64,000 nucleotides of DNA from Lancefieldella parvula DSM 20469 (GCF_000024225.1 NC_013203.1:1-64000), one strand, 5' to 3'; counted from the first letter of the stretch, positions 1-11,463 are shown. Program-made: numbers and translations. Notes: generated by a model from the sequence alone, not told the origin.

Positions 1-249
1 TTACTTAAAGACCTAGCAATAAACCTTTCACTTTGAAAATTTCACTTGTGATAAATGAAGAAATTTGTTGAAAGGAATATTTCTGTGAGGTGAAATATAT
101 CCGTTAAATGCTACTATCATTCAATACATCTTTCACAAAGATATAAAGTTATCTACAGATGTTTAACACTTGTTGAAAACTTTCATTCATCGTGAAAGAA
201 AAAGAAAAGTTTTCTTCATTCGTTTAACAATTGTTGAAAAGGAGGTGTC
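1..249. other. oriC: oriC, upstream portion (predicted)
   Basis: AT-rich non-coding leader before the first gene. It holds TGTTGAAAG at 66-74 and two copies of a 19-bp direct repeat, GTTTAACAMTTGTTGAAAA, at 161-179 and 222-240 (18/19 identical, 61 bp apart). Read on the other strand these are TTTTCAACA or CTTTCAACA. A near-classical DnaA box, TTATCTACA, lies at 149-157. TTTCAC/GTGAAA occurs five times (26, 40, 90, 131, 192). An A/T-only run near 197-216 could serve for unwinding. No exact TTATCCACA is seen. The origin assignment rests on the neighbouring dnaA-dnaN-recF-gyrBA order and on the box clusters; it is inference until GC-skew or marker-frequency data are used. Confidence 0.65.
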
Positions 250-1116
250 ATGGCAAGAGATTTTTTTCCTTTTGTTGAGGAAAATACCAACCAGGATGAA
301 AAAAACACTGATTCTAACAACTCTCTAACAGTTCGTTATGCTGCACGTATTGCAGTGTATGATGATAAATCCGCAGCACCTCGCGTTGTTCTTGTTGAAC
401 CTAAAGATGTTCGCTCTTATCTTGATGAAATCGCAGCTACAGTTAATCAGCTTGCCCACGAGCAAGGTGGAAAAATTCCTTTTATGGTTATGCGTGAGAT
501 TGTGGAAAATTTCATTCATGCTCGCTTTGTAGCGCCCACAATCTCAATTATGGACAACGGAAATACCATTAGGTTTTCTGACCAAGGTCCTGGTATTAAA
601 GAGAAAAACCGTGCTCTTGAATTTGGTACCTCTTCTGCAACAGAAGAAATGAAATCATTTATTAGAGGTGTTGGTTTTGGTCTTCCATACGCTCAACAAT
701 ACATGGTTGAAAAGGGTGGAAGTCTTACTCTCGAAGACAATATCTCTGGCGGAACGATTGTTACCTTATCAACACGTCGTTCCAAAGATGCTCACATTCA
801 GACACTTCCAACTCAAGAAGATGCTGAAGAAATGACTGTTAGCCAAGAGGAACAATCAATTTCAAGAGCCTTACATACTGTTCCTCAGCAGCCAGTTACA
901 CAGCTTCCTAATTTAGTTCTTACAGATCGAGCAAAACTTGTTCTCCAATATCTCTCTGAACATGAATGGGTTGGAGCAACAGAATTAACAAGTGCTTATG
1001 GTCTCTCAACACCAACGTGGTCAAGAGAGTTAAAGTCACTGGTAAATATAGGAATAATTGGAAAAATTGGTCAAAAATATAAGCTCACAACCATTGGAGA
1101 AACACTCCTTTCATAG
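250..1116 (+). CDS. GHKL-type ATPase with C-terminal winged helix, next to the origin
   Basis: A 288-residue protein with two recognisable parts. Residues about 50-178 look like a GHKL (HATPase_c) nucleotide-binding fold: an N-box at 82-91 (MREIVENFIH, with Glu, Asn and His in place), a G1 motif at 111-116 (DQGPGI) and a G2 loop at 140-145 (GVGFGL). After a polar linker, residues about 223-288 form a winged-helix DNA-binding domain. There is no histidine-phosphorylation domain or membrane segment, so it is not a normal sensor kinase; a SpoIIAB-like or ATP-switched DNA-binding role is possible. The AGGAGGTG ribosome site directly follows the origin repeat at 222-240. It lies immediately before dnaA and may regulate it or the origin; that is inference. 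Confidence 0.8.
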   Translation: MARDFFPFVEENTNQDEKNTDSNNSLTVRYAARIAVYDDKSAAPRVVLVEPKDVRSYLDEIAATVNQLAHEQGGKIPFMVMREIVENFIHARFVAPTISIMDNGNTIRFSDQGPGIKEKNRALEFGTSSATEEMKSFIRGVGFGLPYAQQYMVEKGGSLTLEDNISGGTIVTLSTRRSKDAHIQTLPTQEDAEEMTVSQEEQSISRALHTVPQQPVTQLPNLVLTDRAKLVLQYLSEHEWVGATELTSAYGLSTPTWSRELKSLVNIGIIGKIGQKYKLTTIGETLLS

Positions 1117-1199
1117 AGTTTCTCAACATTATTCGCTAAAAGTTATCAACATTCCTCTATACTAGATGTCCCAATTTTCAACATTTTGATTGGACACGT
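1117..1199. promoter_or_regulatory. Box cluster before dnaA
   Basis: Three boxes of one type, all in the same direction, are packed into the 83-bp gap: TTCTCAACA (1120-1128), TTATCAACA (1143-1151) and TTTTCAACA (1175-1183). They fit a TTNTCAACA consensus that also matches the boxes in 1-249 and 2730-2963. The likely role is DnaA binding, for origin function and dnaA self-control. No clear Shine-Dalgarno is seen before the dnaA ATG. Confidence 0.55.
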
Positions 1200-2729
1200 A
1201 TGGATGCATCAATTGATTCAGACGCAATAGCTCTATGGCAAGATGCAATAGACCTCTTGGTTGAAGAGAATCAACCAGAGGCTTTTATCGCTATGTTGAG
1301 AACATGCACGCCAATTAAAGTTGAAGATGATACTTTGTACGCTGAGACTTCAATGCGCTTGGCATATAACCGTATTCTTAAAAACTTACCTATTGTCGAA
1401 AGATGTCTCTCGGCAGCTGCTTTTGAAGATGTTATTTTGAGTCTTACTCTTACAAAGTCTTCTACTCCTGTTACAACTACTTCCACAATGACTCCTCAAG
1501 AGTTCAATGCCTGGAAGCAAAAAACTACTCCTATACAAGCAGTTGTTCCTGAACAGATTCAAGATTTTGAATCCCAAGAACAGAGCCTTGAAGAATTAAA
1601 ACAACAGACGTTAAAACGCCGTAAGAGTAATCCTCTCTATGAAGAAACATCCTTCAATTCAAATCTTACGTTTGATCGCTTTGTTGTTGGTGATGAGAAT
1701 GAGCTTGCCCATCAACATGCATTAAATGTTGCAAACGACGCAAAAGGTAAAGCAAATCCACTTTTTATTTATGGTGCAAGTGGTCTTGGAAAAACCCACC
1801 TTCTGCGTGCGGTTCAAAACTACATTAATTCTGAAGACATCGAGCGCGTTTGCGTTTATAAGGACGCTGATGCTTTTGTTGATGACTACGTAAATGCTGT
1901 TCGTAAAAATGCATCAGGTAATGCTGCAACTGAACTCAATAATAACTACCAAAATATCGATGTACTTATTATCGACGACGTTCAAAAACTTGCTGGTAAG
2001 GCAGGTACTATTAATTTCTTCTTCAATATTTTTAATTCTTTAATTGATAGAGGTAAACAGATTATCCTTGCAGCTGATAGAACTCCAGCGCAGCTTGGTA
2101 TGGGTTCTGATGGCTTTGATGACCGCATTACTTCACGTATGAGTGGTGGCATTGTTATTGGTATTGAATCTCCAAGTTATGAGATGAAACTCAATCTTAT
2201 TCATGTCTTCTGCGACCGAGCTTTTAAAGAAAGAAATTCTTCTCTTTCTGTAGATGATATGCCAGAAGAAATTAGTCGTTACATGGCTGATAAGGCAGGT
2301 CAAAGTATCAGAACGCTTGAGGGTTTCTGTAATCGTTGTGTCACCGGACAAATCAAAGCAAAAGAATCTGGTAAAAATATTAAACAGGAAGAAATAGATA
2401 AGATTGCAGATACGCTCTGGCGTCGTGTTTCAAAAACCGTAAATATCGAAAAGGTCCAAGAAGTTGTAGAGAATATCTACGGTATTAACCATCGTGATAT
2501 TGTTGGTAATAAAAGAAATAAAGAAATTGCAGAACCACGCCATGTTGCAATTTATCTTGCACATGATCTTTGCCAATATACGCTGGTAAATATTGGTAAG
2601 CATTTTGGTGGAAGGAAACACGCAACAATTTTGCACAGTATTGAGGTAATCGAAGAAAAAATCAAAGAAGATAAAAGCTTCTATGATCAGATTTCTCAAC
2701 TCAAGAAGACTATCCTTGAACAAAGTTAG
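1200..2729 (+). CDS. dnaA: Chromosomal replication initiator DnaA
   Basis: A 509-residue initiator AAA+ ATPase that binds and opens the origin. Domain I is about residues 1-85 and a variable linker runs to about 150. The AAA+ core has Walker A GASGLGKT (192-199) and Walker B VLIIDD (255-260). The C-terminal box-binding domain ends with GGRKHATILHS (470-480). In most bacteria this signature reads GGRDHTTVLHA; here the Asp is Lys473 and the first Thr is Ala475, positions that contact DNA bases in the E. coli structure. This change may explain why neighbouring boxes read TTNTCAACA rather than TTATCCACA. The next gene, dnaN, lies 234 bp downstream. Confidence 0.97.
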   Translation: MDASIDSDAIALWQDAIDLLVEENQPEAFIAMLRTCTPIKVEDDTLYAETSMRLAYNRILKNLPIVERCLSAAAFEDVILSLTLTKSSTPVTTTSTMTPQEFNAWKQKTTPIQAVVPEQIQDFESQEQSLEELKQQTLKRRKSNPLYEETSFNSNLTFDRFVVGDENELAHQHALNVANDAKGKANPLFIYGASGLGKTHLLRAVQNYINSEDIERVCVYKDADAFVDDYVNAVRKNASGNAATELNNNYQNIDVLIIDDVQKLAGKAGTINFFFNIFNSLIDRGKQIILAADRTPAQLGMGSDGFDDRITSRMSGGIVIGIESPSYEMKLNLIHVFCDRAFKERNSSLSVDDMPEEISRYMADKAGQSIRTLEGFCNRCVTGQIKAKESGKNIKQEEIDKIADTLWRRVSKTVNIEKVQEVVENIYGINHRDIVGNKRNKEIAEPRHVAIYLAHDLCQYTLVNIGKHFGGRKHATILHSIEVIEEKIKEDKSFYDQISQLKKTILEQS

Positions 2730-2963
2730 CGTTTAAAACATGTTAGTAAGATGTCAATTAATGAAGAGAAGTAATGGTTTGTTGTTGAGAATTTAAGAGA
2801 GTGAGTTTTACTTTGTTTATGAATGTTAAAAATAAGAAAACAAATCCGACCTTTGGAAACATATTTCTACCTCTAGAAATGTAAAGCTTTCTTCTTTTCA
2901 ACATGGCTTATTATTACTACGATATTTTTTATTCTTATTTAAGAAATAATAGAAAGGGTCGTC
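2730..2963. other. dnaA-dnaN spacer with origin-type boxes
   Basis: A 234-bp AT-rich gap with two TTNTCAACA-type boxes in opposite directions: TGTTGAGAA at 2783-2791 (reads TTCTCAACA on the other strand) and TTTTCAACA at 2895-2903. The part just before dnaN (2905-2950) is nearly all A/T. It may be the second half of a split origin, as in Bacillus, where boxes flank dnaA; this is inference. It must also contain the dnaN promoter, which I could not place with confidence. Confidence 0.45.
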
Positions 2964-4064
2964 ATGAAATTTACTGTAAGTCAATCCGCTCTCCAGACGG
3001 CACTTGATATTGTTTCTAAGGGTATTGGTTCTAATACAACACTTCCAATTCTTTCTGGTATTTATCTCAAAGCTTTTAATGGCATGCTTGAATTACAGTC
3101 AAGCGACTTAACTATTTCAATTAAGCATCAAATTGCAGCAAATGTTGAAGAAGAGGGTGAAACAGTTGTTTCTGGAAAGGTTATCCAAAACATTGTTAAA
3201 AATCTTCCTGATGCTGCAATCACCTTTGAAGGTGGAGAACGTACACTTTCTGTAATTTGTCAGCGCTCATCCTTTAGACTCAATACTCTTTCTGCTCATG
3301 ATTGGGCACAATTCCCAGAATTTAATCTCGAGAAAACTTGTGAACTTCCAAGTCAGCTTCTATCAACTATGGTTGATAAAGTTTATCGAGTAACTTCAAA
3401 GGAAGTATCTCGTCCTATTCTTCAGGGAATTTCTCTAACTGTTGAAGACAACACTATTCGTCTTGTGGCTACTGACTCATTCCGTCTTGCTGTTTGTGAT
3501 TCCAATACAGATACTCCAGCTGGCGAATCTTTTAGCATAATTATTTCTGGCGAGGTTTTCCACGACGTTCTCTCAATGCGTAGCATGACAGAGAAAGTTT
3601 TGATTGGCACTACAGATAATCAAGTAATCTTCCAGTTTGGAAATACCACTCATATTTCTCGTAAGATTGAAGGTCATTTCCCAGATTATAAACAACTGCT
3701 TCCAACGTCTTGCACTGCATCTGTTGATATTAATGTTGAAGATTTCTCCGCAGCTCTGAAGCGCGTTTCTGTTATTGCTCTAGCAAACCCATCAGTACGC
3801 TTTGATGTTGATGCTGACGGAAAAGAAGTTAAGCTTTCTGCTTCTTCACCAGACCAAGGTGAATCCTCTGAACACATTGAAGCTCAAATTGAGGGAGACT
3901 CTCTTTCGATTGCTTTGAATTATCACTACGTTTTTGATTGTGTGAATGCTGCTCCTTCTAAGGATCTTTTACGTCTTGAACTTCAAGGTCCTTCTCAACC
4001 AGCTATTTTCAAATCAAATGGTAAGGTCAACTATTTGTATCTTCTGATGCCTGTTCGCCTCTAA
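2964..4064 (+). CDS. dnaN: DNA polymerase III beta subunit (sliding clamp)
   Basis: A 366-residue clamp protein, the normal family length, built from three similar domains of about 120 residues. The N-terminus (MKFTVSQSALQTALDIVSKG) and the C-terminal YLLMPVRL tail match the family; the tail includes part of the partner-binding pocket. As a dimer it encircles DNA and tethers polymerase III and other clamp-binding proteins. The ATG follows GAAAGGG at a suitable distance. recF starts 16 bp after the stop, so the two are probably co-transcribed. Confidence 0.97.
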   Translation: MKFTVSQSALQTALDIVSKGIGSNTTLPILSGIYLKAFNGMLELQSSDLTISIKHQIAANVEEEGETVVSGKVIQNIVKNLPDAAITFEGGERTLSVICQRSSFRLNTLSAHDWAQFPEFNLEKTCELPSQLLSTMVDKVYRVTSKEVSRPILQGISLTVEDNTIRLVATDSFRLAVCDSNTDTPAGESFSIIISGEVFHDVLSMRSMTEKVLIGTTDNQVIFQFGNTTHISRKIEGHFPDYKQLLPTSCTASVDINVEDFSAALKRVSVIALANPSVRFDVDADGKEVKLSASSPDQGESSEHIEAQIEGDSLSIALNYHYVFDCVNAAPSKDLLRLELQGPSQPAIFKSNGKVNYLYLLMPVRL

Positions 4065-4079
4065 TTTGATAGGGGTTGT

Positions 4080-5171
4080 GTGGGACTTAAAGTTGAACAT
4101 GTTTCGCTGTATAACTTTCGTTGTTTTGCTTCGAAAGAGATAGATTTATCTGCTCAAACTACTATTTTTGTAGGAAAAAATGCTGCAGGTAAGACAAATA
4201 CTGTTGAAGCATTACAACTTCTTACGGCTGGATATTCTTTTAGAAAACCAACACCTTCACAACTTTTACTGACAGATACCTCTGAAGCAAAGATAGAGAT
4301 TTCTCTTACAGGAGACGGACGAAAGCTAGAAAATACCTGCATCATCACAGAGCGTCGTCGTCAATTTTCAAAAAATGGTAAGAAATGCCAGGCAGCAGAC
4401 ATTTCTGGCACACTGATGTCAATACTTTTTAATCCTGATGACCTTTCAATGATTAAAGGTGGTGCTTCATACCGCCGCGAAGAATTTGATGACTTTGGTC
4501 GCCAAGCAAATAAAAGTTACTTTAAGGTTTTCTCGACATATATCAAAACAGTTGAGCAAAGAAATAAGCTGCTGAAATCTGATTGGCCAGACGAAAATTT
4601 GCTTGATGCATGGGATCTCTCACTTGCAAGGGGAGGAGCCATTCTTCTTCATGCGCGCATTCATTTGTTTGAACGTCTGGCAAAGAAAACTTGTGAAATT
4701 TATCAGGAGCTTTCTGGTGGTGAACACTTGGAAATGAATTATATTTCTTCAATTGGAGAGATATCTCTTGAAGCCTCTAGAGAAGAAATATCTGATCAAT
4801 TCTTACAGGCTTTGAACGAAATTCGTATAGATGATATTCGCCGTCAGCAAAGTACTAAAGGTCCTCATCGAGATGATGTAGAGTTTTTAATTGAGGGTAA
4901 AGAGGCTAGAAATTTTGGTTCTCAAGGTCAAATTAGAACTGTTGTCTTAGCGCTTAAAATGGCAGAAGTTTTACTTTCAGAAGAAATACTTGGTGAGAAA
5001 CCCTTACTACTTCTAGATGATGTTATGAGTGAGCTCGATGAAGATCGCAGAAAAGCTATTATGGAATTTGCGTTTCATGATATCCAAACAGTAATTACAA
5101 CCACCAACCTTGGCTATTTCTCTGAGGAGATTCTAGAGAAAGCGCAAATAGTTAGGTTTAGCGATGAATAA
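4080..5171 (+). CDS. recF: DNA replication and repair protein RecF
   Basis: A 363-residue SMC-like ATPase that loads RecA at gaps together with RecO and RecR. Walker A is GKNAAGKT near residues 33-40, the ABC-type signature is in FGSQGQIRTVVLALKMAE and Walker B is PLLLLDDVMSELDEDR. The start is GTG. It lies 16 bp after dnaN, and its last 8 bases overlap the ATG of the DciA-like gene, so translation is likely coupled. Confidence 0.95.
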   Translation: MGLKVEHVSLYNFRCFASKEIDLSAQTTIFVGKNAAGKTNTVEALQLLTAGYSFRKPTPSQLLLTDTSEAKIEISLTGDGRKLENTCIITERRRQFSKNGKKCQAADISGTLMSILFNPDDLSMIKGGASYRREEFDDFGRQANKSYFKVFSTYIKTVEQRNKLLKSDWPDENLLDAWDLSLARGGAILLHARIHLFERLAKKTCEIYQELSGGEHLEMNYISSIGEISLEASREEISDQFLQALNEIRIDDIRRQQSTKGPHRDDVEFLIEGKEARNFGSQGQIRTVVLALKMAEVLLSEEILGEKPLLLLDDVMSELDEDRRKAIMEFAFHDIQTVITTTNLGYFSEEILEKAQIVRFSDE

Positions 5172-5697
5172 TCAAAATGAAAAACCTGTACGTGGTGGAA
5201 ACGAAACTGCAAAAGATTTAATGAGCTCTTTGCTTGGAACTTTTAAAGATTCTAAGAGTATGTCTAAAAACCGTCGCGCTTATCTTGCATGGGTTGAGGC
5301 AAATGGTGAAAGAGAAGTAAAACACACAACCGGTGTATTTGTCAGAGAAATTGCAGGTAGAGAATATCCTGTACTTACAGTCTATGTAGATAATCGTATG
5401 TGCATGATTGATTTTCTTGCACAAAGAGAAGTCTATAGAGCTAGGCTTTCAGAGCAAGGTCTAGAATTTTCAGACCTTGAATTTAAGCTGGATAAATACA
5501 ATAGACATGCTGGTAAAGGAGCCAGTTCTTCAAAAATACAAAAGCAAGGCAAGAAAATAGAAAAAAAGGCTCTTCCAGAACTTACTACAGAAGAAAAATC
5601 ACAAATTTCTGAGTTGGTTTCTAGTCTTTCTGAGCCACTTAAGTCAACGGCTTATAAAGCGATTGAAGCAAGTTTTAGACAAAAAAAGAGTCTTTAG
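5164..5697 (+). CDS. DUF721/DciA-like helicase-loader family protein
   Basis: A 177-residue protein in the usual position of DUF721 genes in Actinobacteria, between recF and gyrB. The central part (about 35-120) has the family pattern of a Trp-containing helix (AYLAWVEANGE), then strands ending in LTVYVDNRMCMIDFLAQRE; the tail is Lys/Glu-rich. DciA proteins assist loading of the replicative helicase in bacteria without DnaC. A dnaB gene is present at 29.0 kb and no dnaC/dnaI-type gene is seen, which fits. The start overlaps the end of recF by 8 bases. Confidence 0.75.
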   Translation: MNNQNEKPVRGGNETAKDLMSSLLGTFKDSKSMSKNRRAYLAWVEANGEREVKHTTGVFVREIAGREYPVLTVYVDNRMCMIDFLAQREVYRARLSEQGLEFSDLEFKLDKYNRHAGKGASSSKIQKQGKKIEKKALPELTTEEKSQISELVSSLSEPLKSTAYKAIEASFRQKKSL

Positions 5698-5815
5698 TCT
5701 AATCTTTCACTAATCTGTCCTCAAATCTCTTTACAGAGCCTCTCAGATACTAAATATTACTGTTTAAACAATGAAATTTCTCTGTGCCGAGTTGATTTTG
5801 GTGTTTTCATAGTAA

Positions 5816-7801
<1,986 letters not shown>

Positions 7802-7845
7802 TGGTTTCTCGATAAACCGTTATAAAGAAAATGAAAGGGTAACTT

Positions 7846-10626
7846 GTGGCAGACGATAAAGATTTGAACAACGACCTTTTTGGTGCAGATGAGGATAAAG
7901 ACCTCGATGCACAAAATGATATGGATGAAGAATACGAAGACGACGAGGTAGAAGAAGACTCTGATGAGTTTGATCCAGAAACCGGAGTTAATTTGGTAAC
8001 TGGAGAGAATTCACACATTATCTCTGATGAGGCTGGTACTCGTCTTGATCTTTCTGACATTCACGGAGGCACACTCAAGCCGACCGATTTGTCTTCAGAA
8101 ATGAAAACTTCCTTCCTTGAGTATTCCATGTCCGTTATTGTTGCTCGTGCACTTCCTGATGTTCGAGACGGCCTTAAGCCTGTTCACCGCCGTATTCTGT
8201 ACGCAATGAGTGAGGCTGGCATTACGCCAAACCGTCCACATAAGAAGTCTGCGTGGGCAGTCGGTGAAGTCATGGGTAAGTACCACCCACATGGTGACTC
8301 CGCTATTTACGACTCCATGGTCCGTATGTCTCAGGACTTCTCGATGAGACTTCCTCTGATTGACGGTCACGGAAATTTTGGTTCTATCGACGGCGATCCA
8401 CCAGCAGCAATGCGTTATACCGAGGCACGTCTTACGAGAAGTGCAATGGAGATGCTGGCGGAGCTCAACAAGAACACTGTTGATCTTCAACCAAACTATG
8501 ATGAATCGCTGACAGAGCCAGCAGTTCTTCCTGCTCGTTTCCCAAACCTCTTGGTAAACGGCTCTTCAGGTATTGCGGTTGGTATGGCTACCAACATTCC
8601 TCCTCACAACCTTGGTGAGGTAACTGACGCAGTCTGCATGATGATTGATAACCCTGAGGTTACCACTGAGGAACTCATGACCGTTCTACCTGGTCCTGAT
8701 TTTCCAACAGGCGGCATCATCATGGGCACTCAGGGCATCAAAGATGCTTATGAGACAGGTCGTGGTTCTATTACCGTCCGCGCTAAGGTTCACGTTGAAC
8801 AGGTAAAAAGCGGCCGTCAGCGCCTTGTTGTTACCGAAATTCCTTACCAGGTCAACAAAGGTCTTCTTCAGGAGAAGATTGCTCAGGCAGTTAATGAGAA
8901 GAAAATTGAAGGCATTTCTGACATGCGCGATGAGTCCAACCGTAAGGGTATGCGCATTGTCATTGACCTTAAACGCGATGCTGTTCCACAGGTTGTTCTG
9001 AATAATCTCTACAAGAAGACTCAGCTTCAATCTAACTTTGGCATCATTGATCTAGCACTGGTTGACGGTGTTCCTCGCACACTTTCTCTTCGTGAGATTT
9101 TGCGCCACTACATTGATCACCAGATTGATGTTGTACGTCGTCGTACTGAGTTTGATCTTGATAAAGCACAAAAGCGTGTCCACATTCTGGAAGGTCTTTT
9201 AACTGCAGTTGATAACATTGACGAGATCGTTCATATTATCCGCAGTTCTCAGGATGATGCTGAAGCAAAGAAGCGTATGAATGAGCGCTTTGGCCTGGAT
9301 GAAATTCAGGGTGAAGCAATTCTTCAAATGCGCCTACGTCGTCTTACTGGTCTGGCACGCCAGGATCTTGTTGATGAAATTTCCCAGCTCAGACTTGATA
9401 TTGCTTATTATGAGGATCTTCTCGCCCATGAGGAAAAGATTCTGGCAGTTATTGCTGATGAGCTCCGTGAGATTTCCAACCGCTATGCCGATAAGCGTCG
9501 TACTCAAATTTCTGAGCAGGATATTCAGAACTTGGATGTTGAGGATCTTATCGCTGAAGAGGATATGGTTGTCACCGTCACTCATGCTGGCTACGTAAAG
9601 CGTGTTCCTGTTGAGATTTATCGCTCTCAGAAGCGTGGAGGCAAGGGCGTTCAAGGTGTCTCTCTCAAAGAGAACGATTTTGTTGAGAACCTCTTTGTCG
9701 CGTCTACCCATGATTATGTGCTGTTCTTTACCAACCTTGGAAAGGTGTATCGTCTCAAGGTACATGAGCTCCCTGTTGGTAGTAGAACCACCAAGGGTAG
9801 CGCCATCATCAATGTTATCGAGACGCTTGCAGAGGGTGAGAAAGTCAAGGCAGTTATTACTACTCGTGACTTCCCAGAAGACAATTATCTGATGTTTGCT
9901 ACTAAGCAAGGCATGGTTAAGAAGACCGCAATGTCTGAGTACGACCGTACCCGTAAAGATGGTCTCATTGCCATTAACCTCAAGGACGGAGACGAGCTTG
10001 TTAACGTCCGTCGTGTCCACCCAGGTGACAAGGTTGTTCTGTGCTCCTCTGACGGTAAAGCAATCCTATTTGACGAGGCAGAGGCAAGAAGCATGGGCCG
10101 TGGTACTTCGGGTGTCCGTGGTATTACGCTTAAGGGCAATGCAACTATGCTTGGCATGGAAATTACCAACGGAAACGGTGACCTTTTCGTTATCACCGAG
10201 AAGGGCTATGGAAAGCGCACAGCGATTTCTGAGTATCCAGTCCATAAGCGTGGTGGACAGGGTGTCTTCACCATCACAATGACAGAGAAAAAGGGTAACT
10301 TGGTTGCCTGCCGTGTTGTTGGTCCTCAGCACGAGATTATGATCATGTCCGAAGAAGGCGTCGTAATCCGTGTTAAAGCTGGTGATATTTCCAAGCTTGG
10401 CCGTTCCACTCAGGGTGTTAAGGTCATGAATCTCTCTGGTAGTGATGTTGTTTCTGCTGTTGCTCGTATGGTTGCCAACAAAAAGAAAGCTCCAAAGCAC
10501 GCGGAGAATCAAGGTATGCTTGATTTAATGTCTGCGGGGGCCCGTGATGCGGACGAGGCTGAGTCTGTTGACCTCGGAGATGAAGAAGAAGCACTGGACG
10601 ATTCATTATTAGATGATGACGAATAA
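7846..10626 (+). CDS. gyrA: DNA gyrase subunit A with an acidic N-terminal extension
   Basis: A 926-residue DNA-cleaving subunit. The catalytic tyrosine is Tyr191 in RYTEARL. The quinolone-resistance region reads [10 protein letters not shown] with Ser152 and Asp156 (E. coli Ser83/Asp87 equivalents), the usual susceptible residues. The C-terminal beta-pinwheel includes the GyrA-box-like motif QKRGGKGV. The start (GTG after GAAAGGG) gives an extra stretch of about 70 residues before the conserved [18 protein letters not shown]; it is strongly acidic (Asp/Glu runs at 10-45). A second acidic tail ends the protein. No better start is seen nearer the conserved region. Confidence 0.97.
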   Translation: MADDKDLNNDLFGADEDKDLDAQNDMDEEYEDDEVEEDSDEFDPETGVNLVTGENSHIISDEAGTRLDLSDIHGGTLKPTDLSSEMKTSFLEYSMSVIVARALPDVRDGLKPVHRRILYAMSEAGITPNRPHKKSAWAVGEVMGKYHPHGDSAIYDSMVRMSQDFSMRLPLIDGHGNFGSIDGDPPAAMRYTEARLTRSAMEMLAELNKNTVDLQPNYDESLTEPAVLPARFPNLLVNGSSGIAVGMATNIPPHNLGEVTDAVCMMIDNPEVTTEELMTVLPGPDFPTGGIIMGTQGIKDAYETGRGSITVRAKVHVEQVKSGRQRLVVTEIPYQVNKGLLQEKIAQAVNEKKIEGISDMRDESNRKGMRIVIDLKRDAVPQVVLNNLYKKTQLQSNFGIIDLALVDGVPRTLSLREILRHYIDHQIDVVRRRTEFDLDKAQKRVHILEGLLTAVDNIDEIVHIIRSSQDDAEAKKRMNERFGLDEIQGEAILQMRLRRLTGLARQDLVDEISQLRLDIAYYEDLLAHEEKILAVIADELREISNRYADKRRTQISEQDIQNLDVEDLIAEEDMVVTVTHAGYVKRVPVEIYRSQKRGGKGVQGVSLKENDFVENLFVASTHDYVLFFTNLGKVYRLKVHELPVGSRTTKGSAIINVIETLAEGEKVKAVITTRDFPEDNYLMFATKQGMVKKTAMSEYDRTRKDGLIAINLKDGDELVNVRRVHPGDKVVLCSSDGKAILFDEAEARSMGRGTSGVRGITLKGNATMLGMEITNGNGDLFVITEKGYGKRTAISEYPVHKRGGQGVFTITMTEKKGNLVACRVVGPQHEIMIMSEEGVVIRVKAGDISKLGRSTQGVKVMNLSGSDVVSAVARMVANKKKAPKHAENQGMLDLMSAGARDADEAESVDLGDEEEALDDSLLDDDE

Positions 10627-10649
10627 GCATTTCAGCTATACGTAATTTG

Positions 10650-10683
10650 AAGAGCTCAAGGGTTAATTCCCTTGAGCTCTTTT
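10650..10683 (+). terminator. Terminator after gyrA
   Basis: A perfect 13-bp stem, AAGAGCTCAAGGG (10650-10662) with CCCTTGAGCTCTT (10669-10681), a 6-base TTAATT loop and a short T run. It closes the gyrBA transcript. On the other strand the stem lies downstream of the nuclease-family gene but lacks a good T run. Confidence 0.85.
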
Positions 10684-10803
10684 CGATTACCGAGAAAATC
10701 AGCACGCTAACGGAAGTGATTTTTATATAAAAGATAAGTCAGTTATTCTTTTTTCTCAGGCTAATGTTGGGAACGATTAACGTCTATGTGCACATTAATT
10801 TGA

Positions 10804-11310
10804 TTAAGAGAAATCCTCGGGGGAGACTCCCTCAATAAACTGACGAAATTCCTCAAACTCTTGGGCATGGACGTCCTTCTCGACATCAGTAAAGTCTGGA
10901 GCGGCAGCAATTTCCAAAACGCTCTCATCTGCAAAGATAGGGGCGTTTGTTCTTACGGCTAGTGCAATTGCGTCTGATGGACGAGCGTCCACGTAGATAT
11001 GTTCCCCTTCTTTGGAGATAAGCTCAATTTGTGAGAAAAATGTGGTACCGCGGACGCCTACGATTCGTACGCTTTTAATATCGGCATCTAAAGAATCAAG
11101 AACGGATCGGAGAAGGTCATGTGTTAAAGGTCTTTCGGTAGACTCTTGATCAATACCAAGACTGATAGCCGATGCTTCAATAGTGCCAATCTTGATTGGA
11201 AGACTTAAAGAAGAGACACCGCGTGGATCATGAAGACGCAGGACAATAACGGAAGAGATAGGTCCTCCTCCAACAACAACCGTTTGTATATCCATACGTT
11301 TTAATGACAC
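10804..11310 (-). CDS. Bifunctional nuclease (BFN/DUF151) family protein
   Basis: A 168-residue protein of the DUF151 family. Family marks are RPSDAIALAVRTNAPIFADE, the preceding strand HIYVDARPSD, and the N-terminal LRLHDPRGVSSLSLPIKIGTIEASAI. Members have reported nuclease activity in plants and Thermotoga; the bacterial role is unclear. I chose GTG at 11310 because TGGAG lies 5 bases before it; ATG at 11295 is the alternative. Upstream extension of the frame runs into the antisense of tRNA-Ile and is not coding. A C-terminal acidic region (about 130-168) has Glu/Phe-rich helices. It faces away from the tRNA pair. Confidence 0.85.
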   Translation of the reverse strand: MSLKRMDIQTVVVGGGPISSVIVLRLHDPRGVSSLSLPIKIGTIEASAISLGIDQESTERPLTHDLLRSVLDSLDADIKSVRIVGVRGTTFFSQIELISKEGEHIYVDARPSDAIALAVRTNAPIFADESVLEIAAAPDFTDVEKDVHAQEFEEFRQFIEGVSPEDFS

Positions 11311-11421
11311 AAATACTCCAAATAGCACGTCATTTATCAACCTTTTGACAGATAGTCTATGACTACCTGCTTTGTTTTCATACCCAGTATCAAGAAAGTT
11401 TAAAACAAAATAAAAAAAGTG

Positions 11422-11450
11422 TTGACCTGTAAGAATTATGGAGGTATTAT
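11422..11450 (+). promoter_or_regulatory. Promoter of the tRNA-Ile/tRNA-Ala pair
   Basis: TTGACC at 11422-11427 and TATTAT at 11445-11450 with a 17-bp spacer form a near-consensus housekeeping promoter. The tRNA-Ile 5' end lies 14 bp past the -10 box, so the primary transcript has a very short leader. Confidence 0.75.
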
Positions 11451-11463
11451 TTTTCCCTGCGTT

